Below are positions 44,301 through 56,300 of a DNA stretch of 64,000 bases, piece after piece. Every line of letters begins with the position of its first letter. The stretch's first letter is position 1. The DNA comes from Taeniopygia guttata (Eukaryota > Chordata > Aves > Passeriformes > Estrildidae). A program made the translations under genes and the position numbers. The stretch spans positions 3,089,001 to 3,153,000 of the forward strand of contig NC_133059.1 in NCBI RefSeq assembly GCF_048771995.1, in the 5' to 3' direction. A model generated the notes under the pieces. It saw only the letters and a program-made list of their open reading frames with translations. It did no database searches and had not been told where the DNA came from.

Positions 44301-47300
44301 CTGCAGTTCCTGGGATGGGTCCCAAATCCCAAATCCTGACCCCAAATCCCAATCCCAAATCCCAAAATCCCATTTTTTCCCCAGACCAGCTGCCTGCAGT
44401 TCCTGGGGGGGTCCCAATCCCAAATCCTGACCCCAAATCCCAAATCCCGACCCCAAATTCCCGTTTTTTCCCCCAGACCAGCTGCCTGCAGCTCCTGGGG
44501 GGGTCCCAAATCCCAAATCCTGACCCCAAATCCTGACCCCAAATCCCAAATACTGACCCCAAATCCCGTTTTTCCCCCAGACCAGCTGCCTGCAGTTCCT
44601 GGATGGGTCAGAACCCATCCCAAATCCCAAATCCTGACCCCAAATCCCAAATCCCGACCCCAAATCCCAAATCCTGACCCCAAATCCCAAATCCCGACCC
44701 CAAATTCCCGTTTTTTCCCCCCAGACCAGCTGCCTGCAGTTCCTTGGTGGGGTCCCAATCCCAAATCCTGACCCCAAATCCCAAATCCCGACCCCAAATC
44801 CCAAATTTCTTTCCCTGCAGCTCCTGGGATTGGTCAGAACCCATCCCAAATCCCAAATCCCGACCCCAAATTCCCGTTTTTTCCCCCAGACCAGCTGCCT
44901 GCAGTTCCTGGGGGGATCCCAAACCCCAAATCCCAAATCCTGACCCCAAATCCCCATCCCAAATCCCAAAATCCCGAATTTTCCCCCCAGACCAGCTGCC
45001 TGCAGTTCCTGGGGAGGTCCCAAATCCCAAATCCTGACCCCAAATCCCAAATCCTAACCCCAAATCCCGAATTTCTTTTCCTGCAGTTCCTGGGATGGGT
45101 CAGAACCCATCCCAAATCCCCATCCCAAATCCCAAATTCCCGTTTTTTCCCCCAGACCAGCTGCCTGCAGTTCCTGGGATGGGTCCCAATCCCAAATCCT
45201 GACCCCAAATCCTAAATCCCGACCCCAAATTCCCGTTTTTCCCCCAGACCAGCTGCCTGCAGTTCCTGGGGGGGTCAGAACCCATCCCAAACCCCAAATC
45301 CTGACCCCAAATCCCAAATCCCAAACCCCAAATCCCAAATCCCGACCCCAAATCCCAAATCCCGACCCCAAATTCCCGTTTTTCCCCCCAGACCAGCTGC
45401 CTGCAGTTCCTGGGGGGGTCCCAACTCCAAATCCCAAATCCCGACCCCAAATTCCCATTTTCCCCCAGACCAGCTGCCTGCAGTTCCTGGATGGGTCAGA
45501 ACCCACCCCAAATCCCAAATCCCAAACCCCAAACCCCAAATCCAAAATCCCAAATCCCAAATCCCGACCCCAAATCCCAATCCCAAACCCCAAACCCCAA
45601 ATCCTGACCCCAAATCCCAAATCCTGACCCCAAATCCCAAATCCTGACCCCAAATTCCCGTTTTTCCCCAGACCAGCTGCCTGCAGTTCCTGGGGGGGTC
45701 CCAAACCCCAAATCCCGACCCCAAATTCCCGTTTTTCCCCCAGACCAGCTGCCTGCAGTTCCTGGACGCGCGGAACACGCCGCTGCTGGAGCCGTCTGCG
45801 CCGCTGGTTGCGCGGGCGCTGCGCATCAGCAGCAGCCTGACCGTGCTGCACCTGGAGAACACCGCGCTGTCCGGGAGGCCCCTCATGCTGCTCGGTCAGA
45901 TTCCCAAAATTCCCCAATTCCCGAATTCCCGGGAGCTCCCGGCACGGCAGGGAGGTGGGGAGGAAGGGGTTAAAGGGGTTTGGGGTGGGGGAGCGGGGAG
46001 GGGCTGTTGGGAATATTCGCTGTTTTTCCATCCATTTTCCGTCAATTTTCCCTATTTTTCCCCTTTTTCCATCCATTTTCCCCATTATTCCATCATTTTT
46101 CCATCCATTTCCCCATTTTCCATCCATTTTCCCCATTTCCCATCAATTTTTTCCCATTTTTCCATCCATTTTCCAACCCATTTTCCATCCATTTTTCCAT
46201 CCATTTTTTCCCCATTTTTCCATCAGTTTTCCCCATTATTCCATCCATTTTCCCCATTTTCCGTCAATTTTCCCCATTTTTCCCCTTTTTCCATCCATTT
46301 TCCATCAATTTCCCCCATTTTTCCCATTTTCCCGACCATTTTCCCCATTTTTCTGTCAATTTTCCCCATTTTCCCATTTTTCCATCCATTTTCCCTCAAT
46401 TTTCCCCATTTTTCCCCGTTTTCCATCCATTTTCCCCATTTTCCGTCAATTTCCCCCATTTTTCCCATTTTCCCATCCATTTTTCCTCTTTTTCCATCCA
46501 TTTTTTCCCATTTTTCCATCCATTTTTCCCATTTTTCCATCAGTTTTCCCCATTATTCCATCATTTTTCCATCCATTTTCCCCTCTCTTTTTTCATACAT
46601 TTTCCCATCAATTTTCCCAGTTTTCCATCCACTTTTCTATCAATTTTCCCCATTTTCCACCCACTTTCCCCATTTTTCATCCATTTTCCCCATTTTTCCA
46701 TCCGTTTTTCCACCCATTTTTCCATCCATTTTTCCACCCATTTCTCCACCCATTTTTTCCCATTTTTCCACCCATTTTTCCCGTTTCCCCGCCCATTTTC
46801 CTGCCGTTGCTGGTGACAATCCCGGCCCCATTCCCGGTTATTTCCCATTCCCATTTCCCGGTTATTTCCCGGTTATTTCCCATTCCCGTTATTCCCGGTT
46901 ATTTCCCGGTTATTTCCCGGTTATTTCCCGGTTATTCCCGGTTATTTCCCGGTTATTCCCGGTGCTGATTCCCGGTTTTCCGGCAGCCACGGCGCTGAGG
47001 ATGAACGTGGCGCTGCGGGAGCTGTACCTGGCGGACAATGGCCTGGGCTCCCGTTATTCCCGTTATTCCCGTTATTTCCTGGTTATTTCCCGGTTATTCC
47101 CGGTTATTTCCCGGTTATTCCCGGTTATTCCCGGTGCTGATTCCCGGTTTTCCGGCAGCCACGGCGCTGAGGATGAACGTGGCGCTGCGGGAGCTGTACC
47201 TGGCGGACAATAAGCTGAACGGGCTGCAGGACTCGGCGCAGATCGGGAACCTGCTCAAGTTCAACGGCTGCATCCAGATCCTGGACCTGCGCAACAACCA

Positions 47301-50300
47301 CCTCGCCGACTCCGGTGGGAATTACGGAATTCCGGATGGGAATTCCAGATGGGAATAACAATGGGAATTCCGGATGGGAATGATGGGAGTAATGGGAATT
47401 GTGGGGTTTGGGAATTGTGGGGTTTGGGAATGTGGGAACGGGCTGGAGCTGCGCAACAACCACCTCGCCGACTCCGGTGGGAATTACGGAATTCCCGACA
47501 GGAATTCCAGATGGGAATAATTGTGGGAATTCTGGACAGGAATAACAATGGGAATTGTGGGAATAATGGGAATTCCAGATGGGAATTGTGGGGTTTGGGA
47601 ATGTGGGAACGGGCTGGAGCTGCGCAACAAACACCTCACCGACTCCGGTGGGAATTCCGGAATTCCCAACAGGAATTCCAGATGGGAATAACAATGGGAA
47701 TCGTGGGAATGACAGGAATTCCGGATGGGAATAACAACGGGAGTAATGGGAGTAACGGGAATTGTGGGGTTTGGGAACGTGGGAATGGGGCTGGGGCTGT
47801 TCAACAACCACCTCACCGACTCTGGTGGGAATAACGGAATTCCGGATGGGAATAACAGTGGGAATCGCGGGAATTCCAGCTGGAAAAAATGGGAATTCCA
47901 AGCGGGAGTAATGGGAGTCAGGGGAATTGTGGGGTTTGGGAATTGTGGGGTTTGGGAATGTGGGAATGGGCTGGAGCTGCGCAACAACCACCTCACCGAC
48001 TCCGGTGGGAATTCGGGAATAACGGGAATTCCAGATGGGAATCACAGCGGGAATTGTGGGAATGACAGGAATTCCAGATGGGAATAACAACGGGAATCGT
48101 GGGAATATTGGGAATTCCAGATGGGAATAACAATGGGAATTGTGGGAATAATGGGAATTCCAGATGGGAATAGCAGCGGGAATCGTGGGAATGACAGGAA
48201 TTCCGGATGGGAATAACAATGGGAATTGTGGGAATTCCAGATGGGAATAACAATGGGAATAACGGGAATGACGGGAATTCCAGATGGGAATAACAACGGG
48301 AACAATGGGAGTCACGGGAATTGTGGGGTTTGGGAACATGGGAATGGGCTGGAGCTGCACAACAACCGCCTCACCGACTCCAGTGGGAATTCCGGGAATT
48401 CCTGATGGGAATCACAGTGGGAATCACGGGAATAATGGGAATTCTGGATGGGAATAACAACGGGAGTAACGGGAATTCCAACTGGGAGTAACGGGAATAA
48501 TGGGAATAATGGGAATTCCCACCGGGAATGGCAGGAATTTCGGGGTTTGGGAATGTGGGAATGGGGTTTGGAATGGGAGTTGGGAATGGGGTTGGGAATG
48601 TGGGAATGGGGTTGGGAATGTGGGAATGGGGTTTGGAATGGGATTTGGAATGGGAGTTGGGAATGGGGTTTGGAATGGGAGTTGGGAATGGGGTTTGGAA
48701 TGGGTTTGGGAATCCCTGATCCCTGTTTTTCCATGCCTGGCCTGACGCCGTTTTTCCCGGGAATTCCGGGCCATTCCCGCTTTCCCCTGACGCCGTTTTT
48801 CCCGGGATTTCCGGGCCATTCCCGCTTTTCCCTGACGCCGTTTTTCCCGGGATTTCCGGGCCATTCCCTGACGCCGTTTTCCCAGGATTTCCGGGCCATT
48901 CCTGCTTTTCCCTGACGCCGTTTTCCCGGGATTTCCGGGCCATTCCCGCTTTTCCCTGACGCCGTTTTCCCAGGATTTCCGGGCCATTCCCGCTTTTCCC
49001 TGACGCCGTTTTTCCCGGGATTTCCGGGCCATTCCCGCTTTTCCCTGACGCCGTTTTCCCGGAATTCCGGGCCGTTCCCGCTTTTCCCTGGCACCGTTTT
49101 TCCCGGGAATTCCGGGCCATTCCCTGACGCCGTTTTCCCAGGATTTCCGGGCCATTCCCACTATTCCCTGACGCTGTTTTCCCAGGATTTCCGGGACATT
49201 CCCACTTTTCCCTGATGCCCGTTTTCCCGGGATTTCTGGGCCATTCCCGCTTTCCCCTGACGCCGTTTTTCCCGGGAATTCCGGGCTATTCCCGCTTTTC
49301 CCTGACGCTGTTTTTCCCGGGATTTCGGGGCCATTCCCGCTTTTCCCTGACGACGTTTTTCCCGGGATTTCCGGGCCATTCCCACTATTCCCTGACGCCG
49401 TTTTTCCCGGGAATTCCGGGCTATTCCCGCTATTCCCTGACGCCGTTTTTCCCGGAATTTCCGGGCTTTTCCTGCTTTTCCCTGATGCCGTTTTTCCCGC
49501 GATTTCCGGGCCATTCCCGCTTTTCCCTGACGCCGTTTTTCCCGGTATTTCCGGACCATTCCCACTTTTCCCTGATGCCCGTTTTCCCGGGATTTCCGGG
49601 CCATTCCCTGACGCCGTTTTCCCAGGATTTCCGGGCTATTCCCACTTTTCCCTGATGCCCATTTTCCCGGGATTTCCGGGCCGTTCCCGCTTTTCCCTGA
49701 CGCCGTTTTTCCCGGGATTTCCGGGCTATTCCCGCTTTCCCCTGACGCCGTTTTTCCCAGGATTTCCGGGCTATTCCCTGATTCCCATTTTCCCGGGATT
49801 TCCGGGCTATTCCCACTATTCCCTGATGCCCAATTTCCCAGGATTTCCGGGCCATTCCCGCTTTTCCGTGATGCCCAATTTCCCGGGATTTCCTGGCTAT
49901 TCCCTGACGTCGTTTTTCCCGGGATTTCCGGGCCATTCCCGCTTTTCCTTGATGCCCGTTTTCCCGGGATTTCTGGGCCATTCCCGCTTTTCCCTGACGC
50001 CGTTTTTCCCGGGATTTCCGGGCCATTCCCACTTTTCCCTGACGCCGTTTTCCCGGGAATTCCGGGCCATTCCCGCTTTTCCAGGCCTGGCGTACATCTG
50101 CGAGGGGCTGCGGGAGCAGCGCCGGGGGTTGGTGACGTTGGTGCTGTGGAACAACCAGCTCAGCCACGCCGGAATGGCCTATCTGGGAATGACCCTGGTG
50201 AGAATTCCCGGCGGAAACGCCGGAATCCTCGGCTTCCGGGCCGTTCAGTGGTGGATTTCCGGGATTTTCTGATGGGTTTCCAGGGATTTTCTTTGATTTC

Positions 50301-53300
50301 TGTTGGTTTTCCTTGGGTTTCCATGGATTTTCCTTGGTTTTCCGTGGGTTTTCTGTGGGTTTTCCTTAGTTTTCTGTCGGTTTCCATGGGTTTTCCTTGG
50401 TTTTCTGCCGATTTCCATGGATTTTCCTTGGTTTCTGTTGGTTTTCCTTGGGTTTCCATGGATTTTCCATGGGTTTTCTGTGGGTTTTCCTTGGTTTTCT
50501 GTCGATTTCCGTGGGTTTCTCTTGGTTTCTGTTGGTTTTCCATGGATTTTCTTTGGTTTTCCAGGGATTTTCTTTGGTTTCTGTTGGTTTTCCTTGGGTT
50601 TTCCATGGATTTTCCTTGGTTTTCTGTCGATTTCCATGGGTTTTCCGTGGGTTTCTGTTGGTTTTCCATGGATTTTCTGTGGGTTTTCCTTGGATTTCTC
50701 TTGGTTTCTGTTGGTTTTCCGGGGATTTTCTTTGGTTTCTGTTGCTTTTCCTTGGGTTTTCCATGGATTTTCCGTGGGTTTTCCTTGGTTTTTTGTCATT
50801 TTCCGTGGGTTTCTGTTGGTTTCTGTTGGTTTTCCATGGATTTCCTGTGGGTTTTCCTTGGGTTTCTCTTGGTTTCCATTCATTTTCCATAGGTTTTCTT
50901 TGGTTTCCATTGGTTTTCCATGGGTTTTCCATGGGTTTCCATGGATTTTCCATGGGTTTTCTGTGGGTTTTCCTTGGTTTTCTGTCGATTTCCGTGGGTT
51001 TCTATTGGTTTCTGTTGGTTTTCCATGGATTTTCCCCTGGATTTCCCTGGATCCCAACAGATTTTCCCCCATTTTTTCCCTGGATTTTCCTTGGATCCCC
51101 ACGGATTTTCCCCCTGATTTCCCCCTGTTTTTTCCCCTGGATTTCCCCTGTTTTTCCCCCCCTATTTTTTCCCCTGCATTTTCCTGTTTTTTCCCCTGGA
51201 TCCCCACAGATTTATCCCCTGATTTCCCCCTGGATTTTTCCTGTATTTTCCCTGTTTTTCCCCCACATCCCCACTAATTTTTTCCTTTATTTCCCCTGTT
51301 TTTCCCCCACATCCCCACGAATTTTTCCCTGTATTTCCCATTTTTCCCCTGCATCCCCACAAATTTTTCCCTGATTTCCCCTGTTTTTTCCCCGCACCCC
51401 CACGAATTTTTTCCTGTATTTCCCCTATTTTTCCCTCGCATCCCCACGGATTTTCCCTGTTTTTTCCCCCGCATCCCCACGGATTTTTTTCCTTTATTTC
51501 CCCTATTTTTCCCCCGCATCCCCACGTATTTTCCCTGTTTTTTCCCCCGGATCCCCACGGATTTTCCCTGTTTTTTCCCCCGCATCCCCACAAATTTTTT
51601 CCCGTATTTTCCCTGTTTTTTCCCCCGCACCCCCACAAATTTTCCCTGTTTTTTTCCCCGGATCCCCACGTATTTTCCCTGTTTTTTCCCGGATTTTGGG
51701 GCTCCCGCAGCCGCACACGCAGAGCCTGGAGACGCTGAACTTGGGCCACAACGCGCTGGGGAACGAGGGCGTGCGCAACCTGAAGAGCGGCTTGATCGGG
51801 AACCGCTCCGTGCTGCGCCTGGGGCTGGCCTGCACCCGCCTCACCTGCGAAGGTGCGCATTCCCGGGATTTTCTGTCCCATTCCCAGATTTTCCCCCTCC
51901 ATTCCCAGGATTTTTCCTCCCATTCCCAAATTTCCCCCTCAATTCCCGGATTTTCCCCCTTCATTCCTGGGATTTTCCCTCTCATTCAGGGATTTTCCCT
52001 CTCATTCGGGGATTTTCCCGCCCATTTGGGATTTTCCCTCCTATTCCCGGATTTTTCCCCCTCCATTCCCCAGATTTCCCCCTCAATTCCTGGGATTTTC
52101 CCTCCCATTCCCCGGATTTTCCCCTCAATTCCCAGTATTTTCCCTCACATTCCCAGATTTTCCCTCTCCATTCCCGGGATTTTCTCTCCCGTTCCCGGGA
52201 TTTCCCCTCCTATTCCAGGGTTTTTCCACCTCCATTCCCGGATTTTCCCCTCCATTCACGGGGTTTTCCCTCCATTCCCGGGATTTTCCCTCTCATTCGG
52301 GGATTTTCCCTCCTGTTACCGGGGTTTTCCCTCCCATTCCCGGATTTTCCCCCTCCATTCCCGGGATTTTCCCTCCCATTCCCGGCAATTCCCGGGAAAG
52401 TTGGGATGGGCTTGGAGAAGTCGGGGTCGGTTTGGGGAATTCACGTTGGGTTTGGGAAAGTTGGGATGGACCTGGAAAAGTTAGGATGGGTTTGGGAAAG
52501 TCGGGATGGGCTTGGAGGAGTTGGGATGGACCTGGAAAAGTCGGGATGGGTTTAGGAAAGTCGGGATGGATTTGGGAAAGTCGGGATGGGTTTGGAAAAT
52601 TCAGGTTGGGTTTGGGAAAGTTGGGATGGACCTGGAAAAGTTGGGATGTGCTTGGGAAAGTCGGGATGGGCTTGGAGAAGTTGGGATGGACCTGGAAAAG
52701 TTGGGATGGTCTTGGAAAAGTTGGGATGGGCTTGGAAAAGTTAGGATGGACCTAGAAAAGTTGGGATGGGTTTGGGAAAGTTGGGATGGGTTTGGGAAAG
52801 TTAGGATGGACCTGGAAAAGTTGGGATGGATTTTGGAAAGTTGTGATGGGTTTGGGGAATTTGGGATGGGTTTAGGAAAGTTGGGATGGACCTGGAGAAG
52901 TTGGGATGGGCTTGGAAAAGTCAGGATGGACTTGGGAAAGTCGGGAGGGACCTGGAAAATTTGGGATGGGTTTGGAGAAGTTGGGATGGATTTGGGAAAG
53001 TCGGGATGGACTTGGAGGAGTTGGGATGGGCTTCCAATTCCCACAATTTCCTCCAGATTTCCCAGAATTTCCCCCCCAAATCCCCAGGATTTTTCCCCCA
53101 ATCCCCCGGATTCCCCCCAAATTCCCGGATTTCCCCCCCAAATTCCCGTTTTCCCCCCCAAATTCCCGTTTTTCCGTCAGGGGCGGTGGCGGTGGCGGAG
53201 TTCGTGGCCGAGAGCCCGCGGCTGCTGCGCCTGGACCTGCGCGAGAACGACATCAAGACCGGGGGGCTGATGGCGCTGAGCCTGGCGCTGCGCGTCAACC

Positions 53301-56300
53301 ACTCCCTGCTGCGCCTCGACCTCGACCGCGAGCCCAAGAAGGAGCCGGTGCGTCCCGGAATTCCCAAAAAATCCCCCGCAATTCCCAAAAAAACCCAAAA
53401 TTCCCCCCGGTTCCGTGGGGGCGTTCCCGGCACCGGAGGTTTTGGGGGTCGGTTTGAGGATGAGCTCGAGGAGGAGGTGCTGTGTCCCAGAATTGCCAAA
53501 TATTCCTAAAAAAATTCCTAAAAAATTCCTGGAATTCCTCAAAAAAAAATATTCCTGGAATTCTCAAGGAAAATCGTGGAGTTCCCAAAAATCCCCGCGG
53601 TTCTGGGGTGTTCCCAGGGCGGGAAAGCGGCACCGGAGGTTTTGGGGGTTGGTTTGAGGATGAGCTCGAGGAGGAGGTGGTGTGTCCCAGAATTCCCAAA
53701 AAACTCATGGAATTTCAAAGATTTCTGGGAATTTCCAAAAAATCCCCGGAATTCCCAAAAAAATTCTAGGAATTCCCAAAATTCCCGCATTTCTGGGGCA
53801 TTCCTGCGGCGGGCAGCAGCACCGGAGGCGGTGGGGGTCGGTTTGAGGATGAGCTCGAGGAGGAGGTGCTGTGTCCCAAAATTCCCCCAAAAAAATCCTG
53901 GAATTCCTGAAAAAATTCCCGGAATTCCCCAAAAAATTGCTGGAATTCCCAAAAAAATTGCTGGAATTCCCAAGGAAATCTGGGAATTCCCAAAAATCCC
54001 CGCGGTTCTGGAGCGTTCCCGGGGTGGGAAGCGGCGCCGGAGGTGTCGGGGATTGGGAATTCAAGTACGAGCCTAAGAATTCCCAGAATTCCCAAAAAAT
54101 TCATGGAATTTTAAAAAAATCCTGCAATCCCCCTAGAAATTCCTGAAATTCCCAAAAAAATTCCTGAAATTCCCCCAAAAATTCCGATATTTTGGGGCAT
54201 TCCCGGAGCGGGAAGCGGCGCCGGAGGCATTGGGCGTTTGGGATTCAAGCATCAGCCTAAGAACTGCCGGAATTCCCAAAGAAGTCATGGAATTCCTAAC
54301 GAATTCCCCAAAAATTCATGGAATTCCAACAAAATTCCCGAAATTCCCCAAGAAATTCCCCTGAAATTCCAAGATTTTGGGGCATTCCCGGAGTGGGAAG
54401 TGGCGCCTCAGGTGTCGGGGATTGGGGATTCAAGTATGAGCCTAAGAATTCCCAGAATTCCCAAAAAATTCATGGAATTAAAAAAAATTCCTGCAATCCC
54501 CCTAGTAATTCCTGAAATTCCCCCCAAAATTCCTGAAATTCCCCCAAAAATTCCGATATTTTGGGGCGTTCCCGGAGCAGGAAGCGGCGCTGGAAGCGTT
54601 GGGGGTTTGGGGTTGGTTCCTGATGGTTTTTCCAGGTTTTTCCAGGATTTTCCTTGGATTTGCCAAGTTTTCCCAGGAATTAAGCCCCGGGGGTTTTGGG
54701 GATAAGGGATCATTCCCAGCTCCAGGAATTTTGGGAATCTCCAGCATCCAATATTTTGCATTCCCACATTTTTTGGGTGTCTTTTCCCTGTGGGAAAACC
54801 CTTTTTTTTTAATCCGGATCCCGCGGATTTCCCCATTTCCCAGCGGGAATTTTGGGAATTCCGGGAATCTCCATCCTCCGACCCCCTCAGGAATCCCAAA
54901 TCCTGATCCAGAACCCCCCAAAAATTGGGGAAAAGCCCCAAAATTCCGCATTTCCCTCTCTTAAAGGGCCAGCGCCACAAAAGCGCAGCGCGGCGTGGAA
55001 GCGCCGTCATTCCTGGGATTTTCCCGGGATTTTTTCCGGGATTTTTTCCGGGATTTTCCCGACATTCCCGGATTTTTCCCGGCAGGTGAAGAGCTTCCTG
55101 GAGACGCAGAAGGCGCTGCTGGCCGAGATCCAGAACGGCTGCAAGCGGAATTTCATCCTGGCCAAGGAGAAGGAGGAGCAGGAGCAGCTCCGGCACTCGG
55201 CCTCCATGGCCGAGATCTCCGATCCCGGAATTCCCGAGGATCCCGGAATTCCCGAGGATCCCGGGATTCCCGAGGATCCCGGAATTCCCGCCGGCGCCGC
55301 CTCGACCGCCCCGGAGGAGAACGGGAACGCGGCTCCGGCCGGAGATTCCAGCTCGGACACCGAGGAGGAGGAGGAGGATGGGGAGAAAGGCTCCAGGGAG
55401 GTTGTGGAATCTGGGAATTCCGGGAATTCCGGGAATTCCGGGAATGCCGAGCGCAGGATTTCCGTCTCCAGCCCCGGCAGGGGCCGCAAGATCTTTGTGG
55501 TGACGCGGGTGGAGAACGTTCCAGAGGGATCCGGGGTCATTCCCAAGGAATCCAGGGTCATTCCTGAGGAATCCGGGGTCATTCCCAAGGAATCCGGGGT
55601 CATTCCCAAGGAATCCGGGGTCGTTCCCAAGGAATCCGGGGTTGTTCCAAAGGAATCCAGGGTCATTCCCAAGGAAACTGGGGTCGTTCCCGAGGAATCC
55701 GGGGTCATTCCCGAGGAATCTGGGGTCGTTCCCAAGGAATCTGGGGTCGTTCCCGAGGAATCTGGGACTGTTCCTGGTGGATCTGGCGCCGTTCCCGAAG
55801 GATCTGGGACAATTTCTGATGGATCCAGAGCCGTTCCCGATGGATCCGGGGTCGTTTCCATCGGATCCACCTCTGTTCCTGATGGATCCAGAGCCGTACC
55901 CGAAGGATCTGGGACAATTCCTGATGGATCCGGGGTCGTTCCCGATGGATCCGGGGTCGTTTCCATCGGATCCACCTCCGTTCCCGATGGATCCAGAGCC
56001 GTTCCTGAAGGATCTGGGACAATTCCTGTTGGATCCGGCACCGTTCCCGATGGATCCAGGGTTGTTCCCGATGGATTTGGAGCCGTTCCCAAAGGATCCG
56101 GGGCCGTTCCCGATGGATCTGGGGTTGTTCCCAATGGATCCAGCTCCATTCCCGTTGGATCTGGCGCTGTTCCCGATGGATCCGGCCCCATTCCCGTTGG
56201 ATCTGGGATTGTTCCCGTTGGATCCGGCGCCGATCCCATCGCACCCGGTGCCGTTCCCGATGGATCCGGGGCCCTTCCTGTTGGATCTGGGATTGTTCCT

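Noticed and set aside
45744-45894. Tandem copies of exon 6 as true duplicated LRR exons
   Set aside because: The 20 upstream copies keep only the acceptor and 15-20 exon bases; none continues into LRR code.
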